Below, one piece after another: positions 7,592 through 17,179 of a stretch of DNA of 64,000 nucleotides. A program made the position numbers and the translations under genes. A model generated the notes under the pieces. The model did not search any database and was not told the DNA's origin. It was given only the letters and a program-made list of their open reading frames with translations. Each line of letters starts with the position of its first letter. Positions within the stretch are counted from its first letter, which is position 1. The DNA is from an uncultured Candidatus Poseidoniales archaeon (GTDB lineage Archaea > Thermoplasmatota > Poseidoniia > Poseidoniales > Poseidoniaceae), in assembly GCA_902605365.1 (NCBI GenBank), contig CACLCM010000002.1, positions 39,964-103,963 on the forward strand. Reading direction: 5' to 3'.

Positions 7592-8968
7592 TCATTCTTC
7601 TTCAATAGTAGAATCATACTCAGACTCTAATTGCTTGACTATCTTTTCATTTAATCCGAAGGTAGATGCAACTGTATCGAGTAACTTTCTCTCCTCTTTA
7701 GTGATAATACGGTCTTCCATCGCCGTCCTATATGCATCCAAGTATGCGGTTTCCTCAGGCGTATGCGTTTCAGGAATGAAGCGATTAGATGCTTTGTCTA
7801 TAATTAACAAAATTGGTTTTCTTACCACAAGCAAGGATACACCGATAAAGACTCCGCCAGCCGCTCCATAACCAATCAAACTCTCCATTAGTTCACTTCC
7901 AACAATGAAGGAAATGACACCTAAACCAGTGAATACTGCCGTTGTGAAGCCTTTTCGTAGGTTATTATCGATCCCAAATACAGTATCTTTCAGGGTAGCG
8001 TGAACGAACATCATTGCTTCAAAGGCAATTGCAGCTGGAGTTATAGTAAGAGAAAATATCCACGCAAAGAATAACATTCGTTCCGTGAAATTGGGGTCAC
8101 CGTATCTCCAAAGAGTTTCATCAATAAACGTCACTTGGCTTCCATGTACTACAGAAATTAATATCAATAGTATAAACCAGAACATCAGTAATACTACCTT
8201 TCCTAAAAATCCAATGTACAGGGACCTTGAAGTGAGACTTTTACTGAAGTCGGGATTATCTCCCTCTTTGTAAGATTTTATTGAAGAACGTATGAACAAT
8301 AATGCAAGTAATGAAACCATAGGAGAACCTAGAGCAATTGCCCATAAACCAGGAGGCTGTGTTGTTACCGTTGCCTCATAACTAGCAGTACAGTCACCAG
8401 TATCCTTGAAATCATCCTCAATACCTTGTCTCCATTCTTCATCCTCACCAAACCAACGATCTGTTGTTGGCTCTTCGCCTTCTTCACAAACTACCCATGT
8501 TGCGTCTGAAACATAGAATGCAGGTACTGTTCTAATCAGTAACCAGATTGTAATTCCCAGAGCGGGAGCAATATACCAGGCATGCTTTTTGAATGAAGGC
8601 TTGTGCATGAAACTGAGTCTGTTCAATCGGTAGTAAATCGGTATACACAGATACATAATTACGGCTGTAATATGGGCTGTGAAGAATACATCGATTGTCC
8701 AATGCCATAGAATATCTTGTAGCCATTCATATCTTCTGATGTAAGGTGTGACTTGTGCAACAATAAATGATGCCTTTATCCCTTCGCACACCAATAATAC
8801 AGACATAAATTTATTTTCAAATCCTTTTGATTTAGCACGCCAAACCAAAGCAGCTAATGCTACACAATAAAACAATATCAGTAGGGAACTGATAGAAATG
8901 ATCATCCTAAAACCAAAAAGATTGTCAGCGCTGAAAGCACCAATATAGTATTCTTGGACGGTTCTCAT
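7592..8968 (-). CDS. Uncharacterised multi-pass membrane protein with acidic C-terminal helical domain
   Basis: 458 aa, about 8 TM segments, C-terminal TAMEDRIITKEERKLLDTVASTFGLNEKIVKQLE resembling TerB-like or EF-like segments. Confidence 0.75.
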   Translation of the reverse strand: MRTVQEYYIGAFSADNLFGFRMIISISSLLILFYCVALAALVWRAKSKGFENKFMSVLLVCEGIKASFIVAQVTPYIRRYEWLQDILWHWTIDVFFTAHITAVIMYLCIPIYYRLNRLSFMHKPSFKKHAWYIAPALGITIWLLIRTVPAFYVSDATWVVCEEGEEPTTDRWFGEDEEWRQGIEDDFKDTGDCTASYEATVTTQPPGLWAIALGSPMVSLLALLFIRSSIKSYKEGDNPDFSKSLTSRSLYIGFLGKVVLLMFWFILLILISVVHGSQVTFIDETLWRYGDPNFTERMLFFAWIFSLTITPAAIAFEAMMFVHATLKDTVFGIDNNLRKGFTTAVFTGLGVISFIVGSELMESLIGYGAAGGVFIGVSLLVVRKPILLIIDKASNRFIPETHTPEETAYLDAYRTAMEDRIITKEERKLLDTVASTFGLNEKIVKQLESEYDSTIEEE

Positions 8969-9043
8969 ACTTCGTGTTCAAATGATACATTTAATTGGTT
9001 TTTTGGCTACATAAACAATATTTTTGTAGGATTAAGACTACTA

Positions 9044-9922
9044 TTAATCGTTTAATTTGCTCTTTATCAAACCTATAATTTGCATGGTTTGGTTATTGAA
9101 AACTATAGTTGCAAATAGTGATGTAAAGATTAACATCAGCCACCACATAGAGCCTAAACCTGCAGTGTATTCACCACCAAATAGATCGCCGTGGTCGATT
9201 GAAGAGGTTATTATCAGATGAATAAACAAGCTGGAAAGAATTATGATTACTGAAAAACCCCAACCTACAGAGCCGAACCTTTGATATTGTTCTTCTACAA
9301 AACCAGAATTAATGATTCCGCTTCCTCTTAAAATTTCAAGAACTAGCAAAGTAATAATGACAAGTAAAGAGAGGTACAAACAAATCTGCAATATTAGCCC
9401 TGATGTAGACATTTCATTAACTCCAACCAGTTTAGCAGTCTCTTCACCGACCACTTCCTCGAACTCAGAATACTCATATTTCTGAGTTTGAGATTGCCCC
9501 ATAAAAAATGTGTAAGTAGTCGTTACTTCGAAATCGTTCAACCCATAGTCAATACTAGTCGATTGCTTATAACCATCATCAACTTCTTCATGTTCGAGAT
9601 TATACCATGAATAAGAACCTAATGAAGTGAAAATAAGGAATACCATGATCGTTGCCATCCCAAACTTGGCAGCCTTCCAACCATCAATATCGACTGCACC
9701 TAAACCCCCTTTCAACAAGGCAGATAAGTAGGGAGTATCTTCGCTATTTGCTAGTCTGGCTTTTTTGAGATTTCCAGATTTGGATTCAATTTGTTTAGGT
9801 TTTTTATTTGCATATAGGCGCAAAATCAATTCTGACTTTTTACCGCTGGTTGGAAGACCTTTTGATTTGAGCAATTCCTTGAGTTGGGGAACTGTCATAG
9901 ATTGATTAGCGTCTTTAACCAT
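9044..9922 (-). CDS. SAP-domain membrane protein
   Basis: N-terminal SAP motif (MTVPQLKELLKSKGLPTSGKKSELILRLYANKK) followed by about 4 TM segments. Confidence 0.75.
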   Translation of the reverse strand: MVKDANQSMTVPQLKELLKSKGLPTSGKKSELILRLYANKKPKQIESKSGNLKKARLANSEDTPYLSALLKGGLGAVDIDGWKAAKFGMATIMVFLIFTSLGSYSWYNLEHEEVDDGYKQSTSIDYGLNDFEVTTTYTFFMGQSQTQKYEYSEFEEVVGEETAKLVGVNEMSTSGLILQICLYLSLLVIITLLVLEILRGSGIINSGFVEEQYQRFGSVGWGFSVIIILSSLFIHLIITSSIDHGDLFGGEYTAGLGSMWWLMLIFTSLFATIVFNNQTMQIIGLIKSKLND

Positions 9923-9969
9923 GATAATGAATAATAATTATTGTTAATAAGTTGTGGCCCGGAATTAAC

Positions 9970-11769
9970 TTAATTATCATCTGCTCTTGAGATTACATGC
10001 ATTGTGCTACCCTTCTCCAGATTAGCCTTGACATCTATTGCCCAAGCATCTAGTGACACGTTAAGAACCGCAATTTCATCTCCCTGTTTTAGAGTATTGA
10101 ACAGGCTTGGCCAGGCATTATCCCAACCTTCTACTGCAATCCTTCCACTGTTGTCAAGTAGAACAATTCCTTTGCGAGCCCATGGCTTGCCATTCTTGCC
10201 AACGCCTGATTTGTAAGTAGTATATGCAACTCTACCAACTACATTCCACCTAGCTTGGAAGTCGAACAGACCTACATCTCCTTCTTCGGCTTCTGATGCT
10301 TTTTCGATTCTTGCATGCGGGTCTACTTTGAGTTGTAATTCACCTTTCCAATTGGTCGAAGGAACAACTCCAATTAAACGAATACTATCTCCTTTAGCCA
10401 CATCAGCAGGGTAAGTAAGCACTCCTTGACTTTCCTTGACCATTATGCGTACGAAAGCGAACCCTCCATCTTTTTCGATAGTAATATTCGGTGCTTTTTC
10501 CGGTACATTCGTGACACTAAAAACCTCACAAAAAATATTGACACGAGGTTTTAGGTCGGCAAAGGGGGTTAGTTCGTACACCTTGATGTCGCCTGATGGT
10601 TGATGTTGTCCTCCATCCGGTAGGTCATCGTCTCCACTACCATTTGGACAGAGCCCTGCCCAATCACATGTATCGCAACGTAACTCATCCGGGTCGTCAA
10701 TCTTGACACCTCCTTCAGAAAAACCACGTATTGACCTTGGAATTGGCGGACAATCTTCTATTGTCACCTCAGTTCCTTTGATCTCTTGCCATAAGTCGTT
10801 CAATTCAGATTCCAAATTTGTAATTTCTTCGGCAGTAGGTGGCTCAACTGATTTACGCACACCTACTCCTGCATACCAAATCTCTAGTTCATCGGGTATG
10901 ACGCCATCATGAGTAATTGACCACAGCATAGCATAGATACGTAATTGCTCAACATAATTGCCACTACGGTCACCGCCACCCCGGCTAGCTTTCAAATCCA
11001 TAATCCGGATTTTTCCACCATGCCTGTAGACTAGGTCATATTCACCTTGGAACCAATGTTCTGGGTGTATTACATTCAGAGAGAATGGAGGGGCATTGGG
11101 ATCTACGAACCAAGGTCTAGCTATTTCCCAAGCCTCAACCAATGTACATTCACCAGTTCTTGCTAATGGATTTGGACCTTGTTTTTCTCTTCCATCAGGG
11201 GCTGGGATATCCGGCCTTACACCATTACGCCAATCTGTCAATTCTGATTCTGTGACCGAATCCTTGCAAGATTCTACTTCATCCATGTGCATTCGTAGTG
11301 CAGATACGCACATATCTCGATAAGCATCCATTGAGTATTCATGCCAATTACCGCCTTTACGTGCGTTCTTACTCCACTCTTCATGCATTTCATCCCTTAT
11401 GCTTGGCCAATGGGCATCTACCCTGTCTTCACACCATTTCATGAAATCCGATGGTAATTCATCATCGAATAGAGGCAGTAACATATCCGCTCCGTTGGCC
11501 AGAACATCTGATGGAGCAGAATTGAAAACAATGCCCGGTGATTCCATTAGAACTCGGCAAACACATTCTTCAACAGCCCTTCCCAAAAAAAGAGGAGGGG
11601 TCTGCGGGAATTTTAGTCGCATCTTATTTTGATACCACCAAAGTCTAGGACAATCTTCCCAAGTGTTAGCCTGCGAAGCAGAAAGACGATTGAAAGGACC
11701 GATATCATCGGTCTGTGAATCGGCAACCTGCACAGGCATGTCTCTTATCGTGACATCAAGTGTATTCAA
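9970..11769 (-). CDS. RecB/Cas4-like PD-(D/E)XK nuclease with Fe-S cysteines and C-terminal OB-like domains
   Basis: GEYDLVYRHGGKIRIMDLKASRGG...QLRIYAMLW (PD-(D/E)XK with QxxxY), Cys in TWEDCPRLWW plus CDTCDWAGLC (CxxCx5C); C-terminal OB-like strands. Confidence 0.8.
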   Translation of the reverse strand: MNTLDVTIRDMPVQVADSQTDDIGPFNRLSASQANTWEDCPRLWWYQNKMRLKFPQTPPLFLGRAVEECVCRVLMESPGIVFNSAPSDVLANGADMLLPLFDDELPSDFMKWCEDRVDAHWPSIRDEMHEEWSKNARKGGNWHEYSMDAYRDMCVSALRMHMDEVESCKDSVTESELTDWRNGVRPDIPAPDGREKQGPNPLARTGECTLVEAWEIARPWFVDPNAPPFSLNVIHPEHWFQGEYDLVYRHGGKIRIMDLKASRGGGDRSGNYVEQLRIYAMLWSITHDGVIPDELEIWYAGVGVRKSVEPPTAEEITNLESELNDLWQEIKGTEVTIEDCPPIPRSIRGFSEGGVKIDDPDELRCDTCDWAGLCPNGSGDDDLPDGGQHQPSGDIKVYELTPFADLKPRVNIFCEVFSVTNVPEKAPNITIEKDGGFAFVRIMVKESQGVLTYPADVAKGDSIRLIGVVPSTNWKGELQLKVDPHARIEKASEAEEGDVGLFDFQARWNVVGRVAYTTYKSGVGKNGKPWARKGIVLLDNSGRIAVEGWDNAWPSLFNTLKQGDEIAVLNVSLDAWAIDVKANLEKGSTMHVISRADDN

Positions 11770-13370
11770 GGCTTCGATTTGATTTGCATTCTAGTATTTC
11801 TTGAATCGATTCTGAGTTGAACTAAGCCTTCTCTCCAACCTAATTCTGCAGAAGTTAGTTTTACTATCATTCCAGGTCGTATAGATAGCATTGTTCCATT
11901 TATTGCAGAACCAAATGCGACTACTTCGGCAACACGTTCACCGTCCCATAAGTGATATGACATCATAGACCAAGGCCTTCCATCCGCTCTCTTACCATCC
12001 CTCTTTGAACAGCACAATACAACTCCTTCGACGTTGGCCTTAGTACGAAGCATTCCCATACGAGTTAACTCGGCTTCAGATTTCTCCAAGATTGAACTAT
12101 TCCCATCCAAATAGAGCCTGGGTTGTCTTCTCCAAACCCCCGGTAATGCACCTGTGATGTAGACATAATCTTGTGGAGAATTATGCATTTCAGGATATGA
12201 GCCTGGTTGACTTTCTTCTATTGTCACCATTTTTTCACCCGCCTGAATCATAGCACCTAGTACCGGTTCACCGTAATGATTTGGAAGTGGACCCCATGAA
12301 CCCTGCAATTTTCCTTTTACATTTACGCGAGAAGGAATTGAGGATAAAGGCTCACAGGGAAGTGTAATCTCAGGAGCCTCGTAGGGAATCTCTGCTAAAG
12401 AGCACCAGTGGCAGCCTCCTGCTTTGCCATCACATGGGTTTTCTATTGGAAGAGAATTATCCGTATCCCATGCTTTCATTTCGTCATGGACCGCCCTGTA
12501 ATCTTCTGTGGAAAGGGGAGCGAGATCGACTACTTTTCTCATACCATTTGTAAGATACCAGCCTTCAATGCCGTCACAACTAGAATCATGAGTTTCACCC
12601 CACAACCACGCATAGAAGTTTAATTGAGAGTCCAAACTCTTTGCGAACTTTCCTCCACCATCACCCATCTTGATGTCGATAATGCGTACCCTGCCATCCC
12701 ATCGTAATACTAGGTCGCATTCACCTGCAGCCCATCTATCAGGATGGTACATTCTTTGAGGCTCAGGATTGCGAGGGTCTTTGACCCAAGGCCTAGCTAT
12801 TTCCCAAGCATCTTGCCAAGTTATTTCTTCACTGAATTGGTGTATCTCGTCTTTCCATGAGACCATGCTGTTGGCCTTACTAGGCTGGGTGAAATGGGGA
12901 GGTGAGTCCCAACATGGAGCTGGAATGTCGAACTCAAAGTCTCCGCCTCCCGCCTCATAACAGGATTTCACTTCTTCTAGTTGCAAAGAAATTCCGTTTC
13001 TGAGCATTTCAGACACCAATTCAATATCGAAGTAATCATCAAAGTTGCCATCAGACCAAAGGGCATCATCAAAAGTACTCTTTCCTTTGTCGATTGCACT
13101 TCTGGCATTCTCTTCAACAAGTCCGAATAACCAGCTTTGTAATTCTTCATACGAAGTGACAACTGGTGCTCTATGCATCAATATTGAACAGAAGGCATCT
13201 TCCACTTCAATGCCCATCACTTGGTGAGGGGAAAGTGGCCCTCTCAGGCCGATTCTGTAATTCAAAAACCACTGCTTTTCACAGCGTAAAAATGTCGTTA
13301 AGGACGAGGCTGATAAACGGCCACGCGCCCTACCTATGGATTGAGCTTCTGGAGGAATCTGTGCTGGCAT
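11766..13370 (-). CDS. RecB/Cas4-like PD-(D/E)XK nuclease, paralog of the neighbouring gene
   Basis: FLRCEKQWFLNYRIGLRG; GECDLVLRWDGRVRIIDIKMGDGG...QLNFYAWLW; CDGKAGGCHWC; overlaps the downstream gene by 4 nt. Confidence 0.8.
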   Translation of the reverse strand: MPAQIPPEAQSIGRARGRLSASSLTTFLRCEKQWFLNYRIGLRGPLSPHQVMGIEVEDAFCSILMHRAPVVTSYEELQSWLFGLVEENARSAIDKGKSTFDDALWSDGNFDDYFDIELVSEMLRNGISLQLEEVKSCYEAGGGDFEFDIPAPCWDSPPHFTQPSKANSMVSWKDEIHQFSEEITWQDAWEIARPWVKDPRNPEPQRMYHPDRWAAGECDLVLRWDGRVRIIDIKMGDGGGKFAKSLDSQLNFYAWLWGETHDSSCDGIEGWYLTNGMRKVVDLAPLSTEDYRAVHDEMKAWDTDNSLPIENPCDGKAGGCHWCSLAEIPYEAPEITLPCEPLSSIPSRVNVKGKLQGSWGPLPNHYGEPVLGAMIQAGEKMVTIEESQPGSYPEMHNSPQDYVYITGALPGVWRRQPRLYLDGNSSILEKSEAELTRMGMLRTKANVEGVVLCCSKRDGKRADGRPWSMMSYHLWDGERVAEVVAFGSAINGTMLSIRPGMIVKLTSAELGWREGLVQLRIDSRNTRMQIKSKP

Positions 13371-13379
13371 ATTTTAACC

Positions 13380-15149
13380 TCAAGAATCAAATGAATAATA
13401 GTCGCCTTTCTCACGCTGCTCTCTATCTTTACGACTGGAAGATTTGTTTATTCTAGGACGTTTTGAATCGTGATCTCTTCTAAATGTCACATCGACGCCG
13501 CTAAGGAAGCGATTCATTCCTGCTCGTAACTTGAATGGCCCTTCTGCCATACCATGTTTGCCACCCTCTCCCTCGAAGACTAGAAGAGAATCCGACACAA
13601 TATCGATGAAGTATACATCGTGATCTATTACGAATGCAGCTCTTTCATTGGACTCCATAGTTCTTCGAATCGCTTTTGCGGCTTCCATACGTGCATTTGC
13701 ATCAAGATGCGCACTTGGCTCATCAAGAAGATAGAGGTCTGCATCTTTGCCAAGACAGATTGCAATTGCTACTGCTTGGGCTTCTCCACCAGACAGGTTA
13801 TTGACATCCTTAGTAAGTAAATCATCAACTCCTAAAGCGCGAATAACATTGACGTTGTACTCACCACTTCTCCAACTAGGACCAACTTCAGCATCTAACC
13901 AGGTTTGAACATTACAATCCATATCGAGGTCAATATGTTGCGGTTTGTAGGATATTGAAGCATCAGCAGTAACCCAACCTCCGTCATATTCATGCTCCCC
14001 TGCAAGGATTTTGATCATCGTAGTTTTACCGCTTCCATTAGGACCAACTACACCCACAACTTCGGATTGGTGGACCTTTCCGTCACCAGTTTTGAGCTTG
14101 AAATCACCGAGTGACTTTTCCAGCCCCCCCCATTCAACAACTGGATTTCCTATCTCGTTTGAACGGTCTGTATGTTTTTTGAATTTGATAGGTTTGTCTC
14201 TTATTCTGACATTTTGTTCAACCAGGAAACCGTCTAAATACGCATTTATCGCCATTCTAGTTGTGCGAGCAGGTGTGAATATACCGAAAGCACCTTTTTT
14301 GCCATATACTATGTGGATTAAATCCGCTAATACATCGAGAACTGCTAAATCGTGTTCAATGACAATTACACGAGCCGTTTCTGCTAATTCTTGAATAATC
14401 TTTACGATTCGCATTCTCTCATAGATATCAAGGTAAGACGATGGCTCATCGAAGAAGTACACATCTGCGTCTTTGAGTAATGTTGCACAAATTGCAACCC
14501 TCTGTAATTCACCACCAGATAATTGGTCCAAATCCCTCTCAAGAAGATGGCTTAAACCTAGTTTTTCGGCCATTTCATCGAACATTCCTCTTTCATCAAC
14601 TGAAGAAAGTAATTTGCCCACTTTTCCTTTTACTGCTTTGGGAATGTGGTCTACATATTGTGGTTTTAGTGCGACTTTCACATTAGATTCGCTCACCTGG
14701 CTGAGGAAATCTCGCAATTCCCCACGAGGTAGGCTTTCAATCGCATCTTCCCACCAAACATCATCGGCTTCGAAATCTCCAAGGTTAGGAACAATTGAAC
14801 CATTTAGAATGTTAAATGCGGTTGATTTACCCATTCCATTAGGTCCAAGGATACCAACTACTGATTCTTTAGATGGAGTTGGAAGACGAAACAATCGGAA
14901 ACCATTGAGAGAATATCTGTGAATCATATCAGTTTTCAGTTCAGCTGGCAAGTTGATTACAATAACAGCGTCATCTGGACAGTGCTTAGCACGAATGAAG
15001 CATGGAGGGCATGCACTTTCGAGAATACGAAATTTCTCTCCATCGAACTGGATACATTCACCACCGCATGACCCCGCCCATTTTTTGAGATAGTCAAACG
15101 CATCGCTCTTCGGCTTGCATCTATCTTCAATTAGAACAGCAATACGCAT
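13380..15149 (-). CDS. abce1: Ribosome recycling/splitting ATPase ABCE1 (Rli1)
   Basis: Two ABC cassettes (GPNGMGKST, LSGGELQR; GPNGSGKTT, LSGGEAQ), ABCE1 hinge and C-terminal MNRFLSGVDVTFRRDHDSKRPRINK; N-terminal Cys-containing domain. Confidence 0.95.
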   Translation of the reverse strand: MRIAVLIEDRCKPKSDAFDYLKKWAGSCGGECIQFDGEKFRILESACPPCFIRAKHCPDDAVIVINLPAELKTDMIHRYSLNGFRLFRLPTPSKESVVGILGPNGMGKSTAFNILNGSIVPNLGDFEADDVWWEDAIESLPRGELRDFLSQVSESNVKVALKPQYVDHIPKAVKGKVGKLLSSVDERGMFDEMAEKLGLSHLLERDLDQLSGGELQRVAICATLLKDADVYFFDEPSSYLDIYERMRIVKIIQELAETARVIVIEHDLAVLDVLADLIHIVYGKKGAFGIFTPARTTRMAINAYLDGFLVEQNVRIRDKPIKFKKHTDRSNEIGNPVVEWGGLEKSLGDFKLKTGDGKVHQSEVVGVVGPNGSGKTTMIKILAGEHEYDGGWVTADASISYKPQHIDLDMDCNVQTWLDAEVGPSWRSGEYNVNVIRALGVDDLLTKDVNNLSGGEAQAVAIAICLGKDADLYLLDEPSAHLDANARMEAAKAIRRTMESNERAAFVIDHDVYFIDIVSDSLLVFEGEGGKHGMAEGPFKLRAGMNRFLSGVDVTFRRDHDSKRPRINKSSSRKDREQREKGDYYSFDS

Positions 15150-15202
15150 AATGAACCCCTCCTAATTGCGCTGCTAATATTATTGTTCATGAAACAGCCG
15201 GT

Positions 15203-15233
15203 GGTTATGACGGCACGGTGCCGTTTAACAACC
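15203..15233. promoter_or_regulatory. Stem-loop between L10e and ABCE1 genes
   Basis: Core ACGGCACGGTGCCGT (15210-15224) flanked by GGTT...AACC; second hairpin CTTGCC-ATT-GGCAAG at about 15251-15265. Confidence 0.5.
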
Positions 15234-15274
15234 AAGCAGCACCTTGTCACCTTGCCATTGGCAAGTTGGTTGGA

Positions 15275-15814
15275 TTAAACTAATCCCTTGATGTGTTCGT
15301 GCCCACGAATTAGTTTGGTAGTACATGGAGTTGGGAACTTCATGCTAGCCTTGCGTAGAGCATCCTTTGCGACTAGATAGTCAGCAGGAGTGAACTGAAG
15401 TGAGATGACACGCTGTCCGCGCTTTACACGTGCTGCAGTACCTACATTCTTTCCGAAAGCACAACGCATACCTTGCGATACACGGTCTGCACCTGCACCT
15501 GTAGCCTGCTTGTTCTCACGTAGAACGTGGTGAGGGTAGGTGTGAATGCGAAGTGCGTAGTTTTGTGCACCAGCGACTTTCCTGATTGTAGAGTTAGAGA
15601 TAACACGGGCTGCTTCCAGAGCAGTGTGCCTGATTTGACAGGACTCATCTGCGATGAGATTTAGTTCCATTAGGAACTCTCCAGTCTCCGCAGCACGGCG
15701 ATTACCAGCATAGAAGTTTAGGATACGGTTGTTAGGAACTCCACCGATATACTTGCGTCGGGTATATGCAGGGCCTTTGAGTCTGCGATACATCTTTGCG
15801 GGCTTACGTGCCAT
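15275..15814 (-). CDS. rpl10e: 50S ribosomal protein L10e (uL16)
   Basis: MARKPAKMYRRLKGPAYTRRKYIGGVPNNRILNFYAGNR...; start at internal Met of ORF 15275..15904. Confidence 0.93.
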   Translation of the reverse strand: MARKPAKMYRRLKGPAYTRRKYIGGVPNNRILNFYAGNRRAAETGEFLMELNLIADESCQIRHTALEAARVISNSTIRKVAGAQNYALRIHTYPHHVLRENKQATGAGADRVSQGMRCAFGKNVGTAARVKRGQRVISLQFTPADYLVAKDALRKASMKFPTPCTTKLIRGHEHIKGLV

Positions 15815-15930
15815 GCTTGATACCTCCGTGCGACTTTGCGACCAACCATCCCTATTTGACCATACCGATACATTCCCAATTTGTCCCCGTAGGGGAAAGG
15901 TCATGGATTAGGCACGCTCAGGACAGTACA

Positions 15931-17076
15931 ATGTCGGCGTGGCGAAGACTCCTAGAAGAGGAATCCGAACATCAGTGGTTGTCGTTTGTTGCATTCACTG
16001 TAATCATCATATCCGGGGCTGTGTTAATCGAATGGTCTAATGAATTATCTGGAGTTCACGAAGGTGGACAGTTGAATGTAGATGGCCAAATTGTTGATTC
16101 AGCAGGTAATGCAATTCTCTATGAAACCGAGAATGGAATTAACATATCACTGAATGGCAAGGAAGAAGTTGCACCATATGGCACTTGCTTAGTTCAGCAT
16201 GGCCACATTACATTTGCTTGCCTAGGTCAAGAAGGGTTGATCTGGTTCACAGAAGAAGAACACCCCGAAGAATGGGGTTGGATTCCAATGAGTCTTGGGC
16301 GTAATATTACTGCATCTCTATTATCTCCAAATGACTTGAATCAATTACTTGTAATAACTCAAGATGGAACATCGAATTCAATAGCTGCTATGGAAATATC
16401 AGCGGGCGATGGAGCATCTCCATCGATAACTCACGAGGGGGATATGCACCTGGAGGTTGCTACTGCTACTGAAGACGGATGGCTTGTAGGAGGCTCCTGG
16501 CAGGCTCCTGCTAATTGGTTAGGGTCAAATCCTGCATCCCCTCCTATGTTTGAATTAGTGCTATACGTAACATGGGATGGCATAAATGCTCCATCAACTG
16601 AAATCATCCACATGGGTGATGAAGGATTTATTCATGGAATATTTGCTGCAGGAGATAGCTACATTGCAACTGGTACATCTGATACACTGAGGATAGAAAA
16701 CGGAGTTGCATCATCGATGGGGATGGCTAGTTATGCTGCAATTGGTGATATGAATGGAGATGTCTGGCTATTCGGTGGCAAAGGTTCTACATCGGTAGCG
16801 ATTATCTCAGAAGAAGAAATTAGTATTGAAAAATTACCTGAGCCTCTCAGCATAATGCCAACATACGTTGTCTGTGATGAGAAAGGGCTTATTTCAATCC
16901 ACGGTATTGATGGCGAAGATAAATCTGACGCCATATCTATAGACAGCAATGCTAGGAAATCTTTTCTTAGTCTAAGAGGGATTATTGACCTTGGATTTAT
17001 CCTAGGATCTATCCTGATTATTGGAATGATGGGTTGGAATATTACGGACGCTATTAGAAAAGGCGAAATATTCTGA
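15931..17076 (+). CDS. Uncharacterised membrane-anchored extracytoplasmic protein
   Basis: MSAWRRLLEEESEHQWLSFVAFTVIIISGAVLIEW N-terminal TM, beta-rich repetitive middle, C-terminal TM; internal start preferred. Confidence 0.7.
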   Translation: MSAWRRLLEEESEHQWLSFVAFTVIIISGAVLIEWSNELSGVHEGGQLNVDGQIVDSAGNAILYETENGINISLNGKEEVAPYGTCLVQHGHITFACLGQEGLIWFTEEEHPEEWGWIPMSLGRNITASLLSPNDLNQLLVITQDGTSNSIAAMEISAGDGASPSITHEGDMHLEVATATEDGWLVGGSWQAPANWLGSNPASPPMFELVLYVTWDGINAPSTEIIHMGDEGFIHGIFAAGDSYIATGTSDTLRIENGVASSMGMASYAAIGDMNGDVWLFGGKGSTSVAIISEEEISIEKLPEPLSIMPTYVVCDEKGLISIHGIDGEDKSDAISIDSNARKSFLSLRGIIDLGFILGSILIIGMMGWNITDAIRKGEIF

Positions 17077-17179
17077 AGATTAACTGTCTATCCGAAGTAA
17101 AAGGCCAATCTTTGAGGGCATCATTTACGAACCCCCGTCGAAGTGGAAACACCCTAGCGCAAGCGATGGATGGGTCACG

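Noticed and set aside
7417-7617. Minus-strand ORF spanning the attR-like repeat and hairpins
   Set aside because: Composed of the tRNA fragment and inverted repeats; no plausible protein features.
9970-13370. Cas4-like proteins as part of a CRISPR-Cas locus
   Set aside because: No repeat array and no other cas genes in the window; OB-like extensions and tandem arrangement differ from Cas4.
14011-14922. Long plus-strand ORFs opposite ABCE1
   Set aside because: Antisense shadows of a conserved ABC ATPase; no domain signal.
15796-15930. N-terminal 45 aa of ORF 15796..17076 as coding
   Set aside because: Overlaps the start of rpl10e on the opposite strand; the hydrophobic anchor follows the internal Met at 15931.
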